DNA of 64,000 bases, from assembly GCA_002786065.1 (NCBI GenBank), contig NHNY01000029.1, forward strand, positions 62,001 to 126,000, given 5' to 3'. The notes under the pieces were generated by a model. That model searched no databases, was not told where the DNA came from, and saw nothing but the letters and a program-made list of their open reading frames with translations. Of the stretch, positions 11,436 through 22,024 are shown in pieces; positions within the stretch are counted from its first letter, which is position 1, and every line of letters starts with the position of its first letter. Source of the DNA: Microcyclospora pomicola. Lineage: Eukaryota > Ascomycota > Dothideomycetes > Capnodiales. The position numbers were made by a program, and so were the translations under genes.

Positions 11436-11869
11436 AAGCACTCCACTCAAGGTTCGCCCTCTTGCGATTTTCAACAGTATCACCAGCTCTCGAGTCAGTC
11501 TGCCAGTCACCGTGATACAGACCACCGAAACGCTTGCCTCGAGTGAACTTAGCATCTTCCCAGCCTCGCCTTGCATCGGAACTCACATTGATTGCTATTG
11601 TGAACAATTCGACAATGGAGTTTATTCCACAACACCTTATCGCTTACCATTCAGATCTAATTAAATTCACAATACGAAAGGTAATTCTTTGTCTCATCAC
11701 TGTCTCATCCCCTGTTGACCATAACGACGCACGATTGTGAGAACAGCTTGTCACCTTCACATCACAGTTGTATGCATTCTTCCATCTCCTTTGTTCCAAG
11801 ACTGGCTGTTGTATATATTTCACGCCCAACATTCACACGGGTGTTTCTTCTTTTGCTAGCATCGATACC
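11436..11869. other. Intergenic, upstream of JmjC-like gene
   Basis: No supported gene. The frame of the next gene stays open back to an ATG at 11768, but those 34 codons read as non-conserved Cys/Phe/Ile-rich sequence overlapping a likely TATA-like TGTATATATT (11809-11818), so this is taken as promoter and leader. Confidence 0.5.
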
Positions 11870-13870
11870 ATGAAGATGAGAGACGAGCTTCAGCACTGGA
11901 ACGACCGCCCGGCGGAGCCAGTGGACTCTCGCTTGAGGAAGAGGGTCGAGCCTGTCAAAGCGGAGAGCAGCAATGCACAGAAGAGAAAGTCCAAAGAGGC
12001 AAAGGGAAAGGCGCCAAAGCCACCGCGCCAAAGGTATGACTTACAAGGAACAATGCCGAGACCCTCATCCACTGACGAAACTACTCGAAGGCCCGGAGAG
12101 GTAGAAGATGACGGGGACACCATCGAGGTTGCCAACAAAAGAAAAGCTGTGGATGGGGAAGACGGCTCGCCAACGAGGAAACGAAGCCGGGCGGAGAGTG
12201 GCTCAGCTGCATCACCACGTTTGACACGTTCGTATCAGCCACGGAACACCCGTGACTTGAGATGGCTACGGACAGCGAAACGACAGCTCGAGAACTCGTC
12301 CCCAATTGCGAAGACTATCCATGCCACAAACATCTCAGGCATGCAGAATTTCTTCAAGATTACCAGAGCACCAGACGAAATCCAGTACGAATACCATAGC
12401 AAAGACCAATCTAGCGGAGATGAAGACTCGCTGGCCGGAGATGAGATCGTCGGACCCCAATGCTCTATCCTGAGTACGTCGGCTGCAAGGCAGCTTCTCA
12501 ACAGTAGCGATGAGATCTCTGGGCCCGTGTTCGTAACGGACACTAGGTCCCTGCTTGTGGATGATGAGATTGACCCTCGCAGACCAATCGACAAGGTCTT
12601 TGATTGGTTCACAGACCGAAATGGAACTTTCGTATGCGTCGACTCGTCCAGAATTTCGACTCCGGAAGAGCATCAAATCCTTCTTAGGGAAGCCAGGACC
12701 CGCTTTACAAGCAACTATGACCCTGCAAAGAGTGTCAAGCATCCATGGAATCTACCGGACATGCCATTTCCCTTCCAGAATAACGGCGCCCCGGCATTCG
12801 TACAGGTGCCAAATTGCAACCTCCTGGTCGATATTATGCGCTGGGAGCTTGACGTGACTTCTGATCAAGTATGTTTCTCGTCTTGCGGCAAACGGAGCTA
12901 CGAGCACACAGCGTGTGGCTACGACCGTAATACCCCGAGTCCTGAGCCTGAAGAGCAACGTCTCAATGAGGTCACATTAGAGGAGACAGCATCAAAGACA
13001 AAGGGCAAAGCAGTGCAGAAAGCCAAAGCAGCGCAGAAAGGCAAAGCAGCGCAGAAAGGCAAAGCAGCGCAGAAAGGCAAAGCAGCGCAGAAAGGCAAAG
13101 CAGCGCAGAAAGGCAAAGCAGCGCCAAAAGACAAAGCAGCACCAAAAGAGAAAGCTGCTCCAAACGCCAAAGCCGCACCAAAGGACAAGGCTGCATCCAA
13201 AGCCAAAGCGGCGGCGAAAGCCAAAGCAGCGCCGGCACACGAAGTAGAACCGGAGGAGATGCAGCACTTCATCACTGACAAAGCACTGGCCAGCTTACAA
13301 GCTGACTGGCGAGCATGGCAAGGCACCGTGATGTTGGCCGAAGCAGGGGCTATTACATTACCGCACGCTGACCGCTGGAGCTTTGCTACCTGGATTCACT
13401 GCCAAGAAGGTGAGTTCGGCCTGGCGTGGCAAGACAAACCTACCAGAAATGAGCGAAGCGAGACCTTGGCGAACGATCACAAAGCTGTTGGCACATGGTT
13501 GCTAAGGATATTGCGCAGAGGGGACGCTGTCTACTTGAGTCCCGGCACGCCACATCTCGTCTTCCGAAGGACCGACAAAGGCCAAACGTTTGCACTTGCT
13601 GGACACGTGCTGCGCCGATGTGATGTGGAGCGCTGGTTGACACTGCTGTACCAGGAAGTCGTGCAGTATGTCCAGAATAAGGAAGATGAGGTACCGCGTG
13701 GCGATACGGTCCGTGGCTTGATCGATGGGACTAGACACATGCTGGAGCAAGCCAAGGAAGATAACACGATCAAGCTTTATGGGGATGAGGCAGCGATAAC
13801 ACGGGTGCACCAATTGATCGTCAAACTTGATGAGAAAGCAAAAGCGCTGGACGCGAACACAGCGCCCTGA
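11870..13870 (+). CDS. JmjC/cupin-like protein with Lys/Ala repeat
   Basis: Single open frame of 666 residues from the ATG at 11870. Residues 1-150 are basic and low in complexity, suggesting a nuclear protein. Residues 378-454 are a run of KGKAAQ-type hexapeptides. The C-terminal third looks like a JmjC-type double-stranded beta-helix: LPHADRWSFATWIHCQEGE supplies an H-x-D pair (His499, Asp501), and GDAVYLSPGTPHLVFR supplies a distal His (562). These would be Fe(II) ligands in a 2-oxoglutarate dioxygenase. Fungal homologues with this last domain are uncharacterised. Whether it is an active demethylase or hydroxylase cannot be told. The repeat is unlike anything else in the window and probably varies between strains. 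Confidence 0.8.
   Translation: MKMRDELQHWNDRPAEPVDSRLRKRVEPVKAESSNAQKRKSKEAKGKAPKPPRQRYDLQGTMPRPSSTDETTRRPGEVEDDGDTIEVANKRKAVDGEDGSPTRKRSRAESGSAASPRLTRSYQPRNTRDLRWLRTAKRQLENSSPIAKTIHATNISGMQNFFKITRAPDEIQYEYHSKDQSSGDEDSLAGDEIVGPQCSILSTSAARQLLNSSDEISGPVFVTDTRSLLVDDEIDPRRPIDKVFDWFTDRNGTFVCVDSSRISTPEEHQILLREARTRFTSNYDPAKSVKHPWNLPDMPFPFQNNGAPAFVQVPNCNLLVDIMRWELDVTSDQVCFSSCGKRSYEHTACGYDRNTPSPEPEEQRLNEVTLEETASKTKGKAVQKAKAAQKGKAAQKGKAAQKGKAAQKGKAAQKGKAAPKDKAAPKEKAAPNAKAAPKDKAASKAKAAAKAKAAPAHEVEPEEMQHFITDKALASLQADWRAWQGTVMLAEAGAITLPHADRWSFATWIHCQEGEFGLAWQDKPTRNERSETLANDHKAVGTWLLRILRRGDAVYLSPGTPHLVFRRTDKGQTFALAGHVLRRCDVERWLTLLYQEVVQYVQNKEDEVPRGDTVRGLIDGTRHMLEQAKEDNTIKLYGDEAAITRVHQLIVKLDEKAKALDANTAP
13003..13236 (+). 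repeat. Coding 18-bp minisatellite (KGKAAQ units)
   Basis: About five nearly identical 18-base units encoding KGKAAQ, flanked on the 3' side by diverged copies (KDKAAP, KEKAAP, NAKAAP, KAKAAA). Unit length is a multiple of three, so gain or loss of copies keeps the frame. It lies inside the JmjC-like gene. Confidence 0.9.
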
Positions 13871-13967
13871 GCGAGCGTAAATCGTGTTGATCATGATTGA
13901 AGGCATTTCAATTCATCTATATCATAGCAAGAGGCATTGTAGCGAATTTGAACCATGCTTTTTGTGC

Positions 13968-15248
13968 TTATTTGTCTTCCACGCTCAGCTTTTTCAATGC
14001 ATCCTCGGCGCTCGTACCGACATTCACTTCCTGTGCACCTTTTCCCTCAACATGCCCATCTGGCTTTGCCTCCACGCTCGAACTTGACTGCTCGCCTGGT
14101 TTGCTGCCTGGAAACCTTGAGCCAAAATTCCTCACCTTCTTCTTCTTCTCTGCGACAGGAGGTGGCGGGTAAGCTCTTTGCTCGATTTCTTGCCAATCCT
14201 TTGTTTCATCGAATGTCTTCTTGATAGGTGCAAGAATCTCCAGCAGTGCGTCGGTCACTGCGGGCTTGAGAGTCTGCGGTTGCAAGACATCCGCAAGGTA
14301 GTCCTTTTGCATTTCTTCAATGTTGCTGTATACCAGTGGTTCTGCATCACGGCGCGGGACTGTAAACTTTGGTGCGCCGTTGTTCTTTAGTGCTGATGCT
14401 GGAAGCAGCACATACTGCACGAACGATAGAACACCGTTGCCTTCGACCTGCTTGAGAGGACAAAATGCCTTCTTCAGCTTCTTCTTCACAATCTCGGGAG
14501 TGTCGAGAAGATCAATCTTGGAGTCGGGGTCACTGCTGCTCATCTTTCCACCCTCCTGGAGACCAGGGATGAGCGGATTCATCAGATGGGCGCGCTTTTG
14601 AAACCCGATACGTGGTAGTGCTTCAACAGCGAGTGTGAAAATCTTACGCTGGTCAACGCCGCCAAACTGGGCATCGACTCCAAGGTACTCCTCGTCAAGA
14701 GCTTGCATCAAAGGGTAGATTTGTGATGACAAAGGCGGTGAATCGACTTGCTTGACAACTTCGGAGCCCGCCTTGCTAGCGTCATGACCACTCACTGATG
14801 TGCTTAGTCGTAGGAGGTCCATGAAGTATTTTGCCCCAGTTGCGCCCGTGGTCTGGTAGTCTGAGCCTGTGACAAATTCGAGTTTCGAGACATCGACTTG
14901 CACTGCTTTCAGAGTTTCGGTTATAGCATAGCGGTAGTATTTTACTCGCTCTGCAACCAACTCGATTGGAGCTTTGAGATTGTCGAGAAAGCCATGAACG
15001 TCTGCTAGTAGCACCTTGACATGGCATCCTGCAGCAAGGAACTCTGCGATCTTCAGCATAGGGACGAAATATCCGCAATGGGGCTTTCCGGTCGTTGCGG
15101 TACCCCAGTAGATGCGCAGTGGCCGCTCATTTTTGTTTAGAATTTCTTCAATGATTTCCGGGTTGAGCACTTCTTGAAGGTTGTTCTTGATCAACTTAAA
15201 CTTTTCGTCCGCTGAACCATTGGACGGAGCATTTGCGTTTGCAGCCAT
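13968..15248 (-). CDS. TYS1: Cytosolic tyrosyl-tRNA synthetase
   Basis: Class I aminoacyl-tRNA synthetase charging tRNA-Tyr in the cytosol, single exon, 426 residues. The HIGH-equivalent motif reads KPHCGYF (residues 55-61). LLADVHGFLDN (80-90) and FGGVDQRKIF (195-204) form the tyrosine/ATP pocket. GGKMSSSDPDSKIDLL carries the KMSKS loop as KMSSS (235-239), typical of eukaryotic and archaeal TyrRS. The C-terminal extension after about 375 is Lys/Ser-rich and not conserved. No mitochondrial presequence is seen. Divergent from the sorting nexin gene 324 bases away. Confidence 0.96.
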   Translation of the reverse strand: MAANANAPSNGSADEKFKLIKNNLQEVLNPEIIEEILNKNERPLRIYWGTATTGKPHCGYFVPMLKIAEFLAAGCHVKVLLADVHGFLDNLKAPIELVAERVKYYRYAITETLKAVQVDVSKLEFVTGSDYQTTGATGAKYFMDLLRLSTSVSGHDASKAGSEVVKQVDSPPLSSQIYPLMQALDEEYLGVDAQFGGVDQRKIFTLAVEALPRIGFQKRAHLMNPLIPGLQEGGKMSSSDPDSKIDLLDTPEIVKKKLKKAFCPLKQVEGNGVLSFVQYVLLPASALKNNGAPKFTVPRRDAEPLVYSNIEEMQKDYLADVLQPQTLKPAVTDALLEILAPIKKTFDETKDWQEIEQRAYPPPPVAEKKKKVRNFGSRFPGSKPGEQSSSSVEAKPDGHVEGKGAQEVNVGTSAEDALKKLSVEDK

Positions 15249-15572
15249 GGTCGTTTGATCTGTACACCTTGTTGTGCGTGCGAGGATCCTGCAGATATAC
15301 CTTATGGTGACACACCCCAGACCTGTTATTGTGAGTCAGCCGGGGGTGGAAATGAAATGTCTCCAGGATGATTTAAGCTTGGGCCAAGACCACCGCAAAG
15401 CCACTGTGGCGGTTCTGATAGGGCTGGGTTGAGTGGCATCATTACAGAACTCCTTTCGCAAGCCCCTCGTTGGCACAGCATCATCCGGTTCTTGAATTCG
15501 CGAATTGCTATCATATGGTTTGCAATGTCTGGCGGCCATATGCAATGACAATAGCCGGACACTGGAGAGACA
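15249..15572. promoter_or_regulatory. Shared promoter, TyrRS / sorting nexin
   Basis: A 324-base spacer separates the two divergent start codons and must contain both promoters. TACCTTATGG, a copy of the recurrent motif, lies at about 15298. Inferred from gene layout. Confidence 0.45.
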
Positions 15573-18500
15573 ATGGCTGAAATGAGATCACAAGAGGGCT
15601 TGGCCGCGACTGGCGACGGTCAACCAGTGCAAGAGGTTCAAGAAGAAGAACTCACGTCGCGAGAATCCGGAACACCCAGTAATCAACCACCTTCCTCCGT
15701 TCCGGCGACACTGAGGAGTTATACAGACCGGGCGTTACATTTCCTGGCTCATGCAAGCAACGAAACTTTAGGCGCATGCTTCATAGGCTTAGGGGCATCA
15801 ACCTATCTCGTGCTTGGAAGAGTCGGACTGGTCATCATTGGAGTTGCAGGAGGTGTGATATTGCATGCCACATGGGATGGAGCTCGAGGCGGATTCCTGG
15901 ACGAGAAGGCAAAACAATTGGAGCAAGAGCGCAAACGAGAGACCGCAATCGATGTCGCGAAGAGACTACTCGATATGAGGAGGGTTGCAGACAGGGAAGT
16001 TGATGATCCATCGAATACAAGGGTCTTCGCCAACCAAACCGACTTGGATTTCAGCAACTTTGGACCGGAAGCCGCTGCGGCGCTGGAGAACTTTACAGGT
16101 GCTGTCATCAAGGACTATGTCTATTACTGGTACGGGCCAACCTTACCAGGTGAAGAGTCATTTCCTGCATCGTGCAAGCGTACGTTCACCGCGTTCTTGC
16201 TGTCGATCTGCGGACATCTACGACAGAAGCGACCGGCCGATGCCTTTCTTGATTTTGTTACCAATGCGAGTAGCATCATTATTGTCTTTCTCAATGAATT
16301 AGCGGCAGCTCTCAACGCATCCCCGAATACGCCTCCGGAGACAGCCATCGCGACCTACCTCAAGCTGAAGCCAGACTGCAGTTTGACATATCTGTTAGAC
16401 GAGAAGTCACAAAGCCGCAAGCTGAATGATATCTCGGAGGATATCCTGCAAGCCTATCTGGATCCAAAATCTTACAACTGTCCGCCTGTACATGTATTTC
16501 TGAAGCAGGTACTGACACAGCTTGTGTTTGGATATACCATCACTCTGTGCTCGAAACCAGAGTGGATAAACGACTGGATAGTGTACGGCTTGGAGGAAAG
16601 TGAGACCGCCAAGGAAGTGATGGAAATGGTCGATGCTGGCGTGGAAGGACGCCCGATTGAGGAACAAGCAAAACAGATCGAAGCGGCTGCGAAAGAATCC
16701 TCCATACAGAGCAAGAAGGAAGCCTTTCCAGCATCGGGCTCGCCGCGGAAATCTAATGGGGAACACAAACGACAGATGAGCAAAGCCGAGGAGGCCATGG
16801 ACGACGCGATGAAAGAAGCACGACGCTTGACGCAATTAATGATCGAAGAGGACGAGAAGAGGGCTAAAGAAGAGCAGGAAAGACAAACTGCCAGAAGTAG
16901 CACTGAAGATGTCTCTGATGGCGTGGCTATTGCGACCCCGACATCCAGCGAAAGCGACAGAGAGCGACGAGACGATGAGTCTACCACTTGGAGCAAGCGG
17001 TCGTCTGTTGTTCCCGATAGTCCACTACACAGTGACTCGCCCAAAGCGGCAGCCTCGCATAGTCAATTTACTAGCTTCGACCAGTTACTGCCAAGTCAAC
17101 AGCCGACCGCACTGGCAGCAAGTCCAGCAAGATCGCCTCAAAAACCCAGCCCGGTCTTGACATTACTTAATGCTACCATTTCCATTTTTGATGATAGCGT
17201 ACCTGGTGAGCGGTCATCCATTAAAGCAAAACCAACGACCGATTATCTGGTTCAGATCGAACCTAGCAACTCAGCATTTGCTGGATGGATGATTGCACGA
17301 AAGTACGCCGATTTTGAGATGTTGCACGAGGTTCTGAGACGCATTTCGGTCATTACTGGTGCTCCTCAATTCACGAACGCGCATGCGGAGCTACCAAAAT
17401 GGAAAGCACACACCAAAGCAAGTCTCAGGCAAGAGCTGGAGCGATATCTTACAGATGCTGTAAGATTTCAATCTTTGGCGGAAAGCGAAGGCATGAAGCG
17501 CTTTCTCGAGAAAGACTTGGGTCTCAGCAAATCACCTAGCGAACGCAAAGGTTTTGGATGGCCGACTCCCGATGCTTTTGGCAAGTTCGGTGGCGAGATG
17601 ATGAATGTGCTTACAAAAGCACCCAAACAAGTAGCCGGTGGTGGCAAGTCCGTTCTTGGTGGAGTCGCTGGCCTTGTGGGTGCACAGAGTAAGAAGGCAA
17701 GCTTATCGCAGACGACCCCTGGGCGAAGTAGTACTCCGGAAAGTCCTGCACATCAAGGGGGAGCCAGCTCGAATCAAGCATTCATACCGGACAGTTATTT
17801 GGGCTCGTTGAGTGCAGGTCCTGACAGACACAGCGAAGACAGCAACAATGCTTCGGTACAGAGTCCACCAGAGCAGAAGCCAACCTTAACGAGATTAGCT
17901 AGTGTCGATGCCGTACCCAAGCTCAGTGTAGCATCGCAGAGAGCGAGTGTAGATTTGACCCGCTCTGTCGATTACGCAGAAAAACCGCTACCACCAATCT
18001 CACAGGAAATAAGCAGCGCTACCGATGCCATGCAAGCTCCGCTGAACTTACCTCCTCCACCTTCAGAAATAGCAGACGATTTCGGGTCTCCGACACAAAT
18101 CGCACGGAAAAGCACTGATACATTCCGATCATCGACCACGAACCCGAGAATGTCGACTTCCGTGGAAGGCCCAGCCACAGACGATTCACCAACACATACT
18201 CGTACGAAGAGTGAATCTAAGCCGAAGGCTCCGTTGACCGAACGAGAAACATCAGTCGCCATTGAATTGATGTTTGCTGTCATCACAGAACTCTACACGC
18301 TCTCCGGAGCCTGGCAGATCCGTCGCACCCTGCTCACGGCCGCCAAGACCTTCCTGCTCAGACCTGGCAATCCACAGTTGATTACCATCCGTGATATGCT
18401 GCAGCAGTCACTGCTTGACGACAATCTCTCCGATACAGGAATTGCTTCCTTGGTTCAGAAGCTTCGTGAGAACGCTTTGCCCACTCAAGAAGAGTTGGAT

Positions 18501-18734
18501 GTGTGGAACAAAGAGTATCCGGAGAAGAACGAAGAGCAGAAAGAGGCGTTGAGGATCAAGGCGAGAAAGCTGCTAGTCACCAAGGGCATGCCGCAAGCTT
18601 TGACCAGCGTCATGGGCGCCGCAGCTAGTGGTGAGGCATTGGGCAAAGTTTTCGACTGCTTACAGATGCCGGAAGTCAGTAAAGGCTTGATCTTCGGTCT
18701 GTTGTTGCAAGTCATGAAAGTGATCACCCATTGA
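15573..18734 (+). CDS. PXA-PX-nexin C sorting nexin (Mdm1/SNX13-14-like)
   Basis: Single-exon gene for 1053 residues. A hydrophobic segment at about 66-95 (LGACFIGLGASTYLVLGRVG) would anchor it in the ER membrane. A PXA domain follows (about 140-335), then a charged linker with predicted helix (MSKAEEAMDDAMKEARRLTQ), a PX phosphoinositide-binding domain (about 550-650, with ARKYADFEMLHEVL and LERYL), a long Ser/Pro-rich region, and the nexin C-terminal domain (about 885-1030, SGAWQIRRTLLTAAKTFLLR). This order matches fungal relatives of yeast Mdm1 and animal SNX13/14/25, which tether the ER to vacuole or lipid droplets. No RGS domain is apparent. Role at ER contact sites is inferred from the family. 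Confidence 0.9.
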   Translation: MAEMRSQEGLAATGDGQPVQEVQEEELTSRESGTPSNQPPSSVPATLRSYTDRALHFLAHASNETLGACFIGLGASTYLVLGRVGLVIIGVAGGVILHATWDGARGGFLDEKAKQLEQERKRETAIDVAKRLLDMRRVADREVDDPSNTRVFANQTDLDFSNFGPEAAAALENFTGAVIKDYVYYWYGPTLPGEESFPASCKRTFTAFLLSICGHLRQKRPADAFLDFVTNASSIIIVFLNELAAALNASPNTPPETAIATYLKLKPDCSLTYLLDEKSQSRKLNDISEDILQAYLDPKSYNCPPVHVFLKQVLTQLVFGYTITLCSKPEWINDWIVYGLEESETAKEVMEMVDAGVEGRPIEEQAKQIEAAAKESSIQSKKEAFPASGSPRKSNGEHKRQMSKAEEAMDDAMKEARRLTQLMIEEDEKRAKEEQERQTARSSTEDVSDGVAIATPTSSESDRERRDDESTTWSKRSSVVPDSPLHSDSPKAAASHSQFTSFDQLLPSQQPTALAASPARSPQKPSPVLTLLNATISIFDDSVPGERSSIKAKPTTDYLVQIEPSNSAFAGWMIARKYADFEMLHEVLRRISVITGAPQFTNAHAELPKWKAHTKASLRQELERYLTDAVRFQSLAESEGMKRFLEKDLGLSKSPSERKGFGWPTPDAFGKFGGEMMNVLTKAPKQVAGGGKSVLGGVAGLVGAQSKKASLSQTTPGRSSTPESPAHQGGASSNQAFIPDSYLGSLSAGPDRHSEDSNNASVQSPPEQKPTLTRLASVDAVPKLSVASQRASVDLTRSVDYAEKPLPPISQEISSATDAMQAPLNLPPPPSEIADDFGSPTQIARKSTDTFRSSTTNPRMSTSVEGPATDDSPTHTRTKSESKPKAPLTERETSVAIELMFAVITELYTLSGAWQIRRTLLTAAKTFLLRPGNPQLITIRDMLQQSLLDDNLSDTGIASLVQKLRENALPTQEELDVWNKEYPEKNEEQKEALRIKARKLLVTKGMPQALTSVMGAAASGEALGKVFDCLQMPEVSKGLIFGLLLQVMKVITH

Positions 18735-19297
18735 TGATACTGTGTATTTTCTATCCTGTCCAATATACACGGGACGGCGTTCAGGGGATGACCACAATGG
18801 GCCTTGAAGTTGGACATGACGACTGTAAAGAACTCGGGTGTCATATTGAACAAGCAGGTAATCAATAATTGATACGTTTATTAGTCTTACGATCACCGAA
18901 ATCATAGTATTCAGGTATGCCTGTATGTAGCTGCACAACTAGCACGTTGACCTCGAGTCTCCGACGTTGATTTCCACTTCATGCAGCTAATCTGAAGCAC
19001 GAGGTGTCAATTCGTCTGAAGAGTCCTGCCACATCACGTTTCGGCTTCCACTGCTAGAAAAACAGTTTGGGCCTCCAGTGAGATCATGTTTTGTTGTTAC
19101 CTCATGTGGTTCTCAGGACAAGGATCCAGAGTCATAGATTGTGGCACAGCCCCCTTCAACAGTACCTTTACAGCAACATAATGTGGGGGTCGCCTGACTC
19201 ACCTCACCACATGCCATAGACTCATCTTCGATCATACCTTAATATCCAACATTCATATTGGGCATGCATTCTCGCCACTGTCATTCAATCCTACACC
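18735..19297. other. Intergenic
   Basis: Contains no open frame worth reporting. It holds the 3' UTR of the sorting nexin and the promoter of the first DUF3632-like gene, including TACCTTAATA near 19236. Confidence 0.5.
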
Positions 19298-20356
19298 ATG
19301 TCAAACATGGAAGCGAAACACTTACATTTCGCGCCTGAAGACCCCGGCGAAGATCCGTTCTGCGACCAGGTGTTCGCCATCCTCGCCGACGCCTTACAGC
19401 CGGATGATCAGTCTCCTCCATCAGTAGAAGTCGCCGTATCGCAGATCATCGCTCTTCTTCCTCAAGGGGAGCCGTGCTCGCGTGAAGTCGACGACTTCAT
19501 GACGACGTGCTACGAAATCAGCGCACAGATCCCGGATGGGCATCCGTCGCTGGCAAAACTCGCGACGATTCTCGATCGTTGCCTGAAATCGCCGTGGTTG
19601 GATGACGCGAAGGTGAATGTTCCAGGTCTGGGGATGTCTGGATACTTGGGCCGGCGGTAGAGGAGGAGCTGATGGCTTCTTCTAGAGACCGGGGCGGCGC
19701 AGCAAGTCAGGCGAGACGATGTACTTTCAGTGGGAGGGTACGTTCTGTTCAATATATCACCGACTCACCCTGATGTCATCATTGACTTTCGTCGACATCA
19801 TGTAGGGGTGGATCCGGACGAATCTCCCGTGAAGTTCATCCGCTACAACGCCTTCATCGTTCAGGTGCTCGAGCACGGTCTGCTTCAGAGCCCCGTGCTT
19901 CCGATCTACACCGTGCAGCTCGCTTTCGTAAGAAGGGAAGGACACACGCCGGCGGGACGTGAAGCCTGGGTGCAAGCGGCGATCCGCTATCTCGTCTACC
20001 GGAGCGACGAGATGTACCGCGACTTTTTCGAGCCTTGTGAGAGACATTTTCAGATTCGGCCGCGGTGGGAGCGGCATATGGATGCTGAGGTTTGGAGGTG
20101 GTATAATTGGCGCGGGTGGTATGAGGAAGTTCGGGCGGTTGCTGCTGGGCGTACTAATGGCAATGGCGACGAGACGACTTGTGTATATAGCGAAACCACG
20201 GTTGAGCTGGCTGGTAAAGCGATGGCGGCAATGGCATGGACGGACGGGTTGAAGACTGCTGGATTAGAGAGGGAAAGGAAGAGGTTCCATCGGATGCAGA
20301 GGTGGACTCGATTGAGGAAGATCTTCTTCAATTGCTGGTCTCGTCCGACCCATTGA
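19298..20356 (+). CDS. DUF3632-like protein A
   Basis: Uncharacterised fungal protein, predicted 305 residues from exons 19298-19612, 19686-19737 and 19806-20356. The short middle exon was set by comparison with the paralogue at 21114-22024: both have a 52-base exon 2 with the same phase, ending in a Trp-containing segment before the donor. Conserved blocks are PGEDPFCDQVFAILADALQP, VMTCYEI-type (MTTCYEISAQIPDGHPSLAK), FIRYNAFIVQVLEHGLL, VLPIYTVQLAF, WVQAAIRYLV and a Trp-rich WYEEVRAVAA followed by ETTVELAGKAMAAM. The overall look fits the DUF3632 family, with moderate certainty. There is no signal peptide, membrane segment or catalytic motif, so no function is proposed. The C-terminal 40 residues are basic and absent from the paralogue. 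Confidence 0.78.
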
Positions 20357-21113
20357 ATGCAAGAGTTGCTCTATCGGATCCGACTAATGCACGCCTCCAA
20401 TGACTGTGATGCCTTTAGAATTGAACCCGAACCACTTCGCAAGGCACACTCGGTAGCCTGCATCAATTGCCAGCAGCAAAGACACATTCTGAGCCTCGCG
20501 ACTCAGCTTCTGTTGAGTAGGGAGGAAGAAGGACATTGTTCAATGCCTGAGCCGATGTTATGGTCCAGTCCTGCCTGGATTTCTGCTTCCACTTCTGACA
20601 CAATGAGTCCTTCGTCAGAATGAAAATGCTTTCAAGAGATTTTCACGTAAAAAGTACAAGGTATTTGACCCTATCGGTCGACGTGATTTCGAACCGCCGC
20701 AGCTCATTCCCAGTGATGTCGGTTCGATCGATGAGTCAACTTACCTACACGTGCAGATGATTGTAACCGGGAGGGAAGAGGCAGGCTGGAAGAAACCTGT
20801 AGTGGTGCACAATGCGCACGAGATTGGCATTCGATTTCGACGGCGCGGTCGTTTTTGAGCGGCCTTCTATGTGAGATTCACTCTTCATGCGCTCATACAA
20901 GAGCTGCGTGTTGCACTGGTTGCTTCGACTCTTGCACATCCACTGGCTTTGGCTCCAAGAGTAGAGCCTCCGGAAACAGACACCTTGGGATCAGGCGGCC
21001 CGTACATGAAAAGGTTGTTGGTCGATGATATTTCACGTAAGGGCACTGCCACGAATGCCGCAAAACATGATTGGCGGTCGGTCAACGATGGATATGGATG
21101 ACGAATATGCAGC
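20357..21113. other. Intergenic between convergent paralogues
   Basis: About 750 bases between the two stop codons of the DUF3632-like pair. Short frames only. No repeat or transposon trace explaining the duplication was found. Confidence 0.45.
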
Positions 21114-22024
21114 TCAGCCGGTCGTGAGCCCCCCTATGCCTTCCATGACCGTCATTGCTTGACCAGCAAGCTCAACTGTTTCCTCACTAAACTCGCTGGT
21201 CTTCTCATCGTCGATGCTATGCTTAGTGGCGATGGCGCGAACCTGCTCGTACCACCGCCGCCACTTGTCATGCTTCCAATCGGCCTCCGAGAGGTGTCGT
21301 TCGTGCTGTGGCCGGTTCGAGAACTGACGAGTATCGTCGCTGGTGAGATCTCGATACATCGCTTCACCTCTGAGTACAAGGAACCGCATCGCAGCTTGTA
21401 CGCATGCGTTGCGTCCATCTGGCGTTTTCCCCTCTGCTTCGTCAAGAGCACATGTGACAGTGAAAATCGGAAGGACTGATCCTTCGATAAGACCACTTTC
21501 GATGACGAGAGCTACAAAGGTCTGGAAGTTGATATACTTGGCTGGGGACTGGTCGGCGTCTCTGGCTGTTGAGATATAAGTAAAGTTATCAACTGGAACA
21601 GTGATCACAGCTGTGCATACTATTCCACCAATCTCGCAACGTCTCTGACAATTTCGAGTATCTAGCCCATTCCTGCAGCAGTCGTCAGTTTTTCCGCATT
21701 ACATGGTGACTTTCTCAACCCACAGCTCACCTCTGCGCCGTCAAATCTAGCCGAGTTGAGGCATAGATCGAGGATGGTGACGAGTTTGGCCATCGAAGGA
21801 TGATTGTGCGGTGTCTGTTCAGCAATCTCGTAGCAAGTCATCACCAACGAAGTCATTTCGTACGAGTATGGGTTTGCTTTCGGAAGAAGCACCGTGATCT
21901 GAGCGGCTGCTTCATCCGCTGACAAGGGGGAGCTTGGTTGTAGGGCATTCGATAAAATGTCGAAGATATTGTCACTTAGCGGGTCATCTCCCGGCTCCTC
22001 GAGCTGAAGAACAAGCGGCTCCAT
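21114..22024 (-). CDS. DUF3632-like protein B
   Basis: Paralogue of the gene at 19298-20356 in opposite orientation, predicted 265 residues. Exons on the minus strand are 22024-21731, 21672-21621 and 21565-21114; all GT-AG, frame closes. The start ATG at 22024 was chosen because MEPLVLQLEEPGDDPLSD lines up with the start of the paralogue. Upstream, the frame stays open only as far as a TTG. Matching blocks include MTCYEIAEQTPHNHPSMAKL, YINFQTFVALVIESGLI, VLPIFTVTCAL, CVQAAMRFLVLRGEAMYRD and RRWYEQVRAIA. By eye the two proteins share roughly 40-45% of residues in the last exon, so the duplication is old. Function unknown. Confidence 0.8.

Noticed and set aside
11768-11869. Upstream ATG extending the JmjC-like protein by 34 residues
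   Set aside because: The extension overlaps a TATA-like sequence and has non-conserved composition; the ATG at 11870 gives a typical hydrophilic start.
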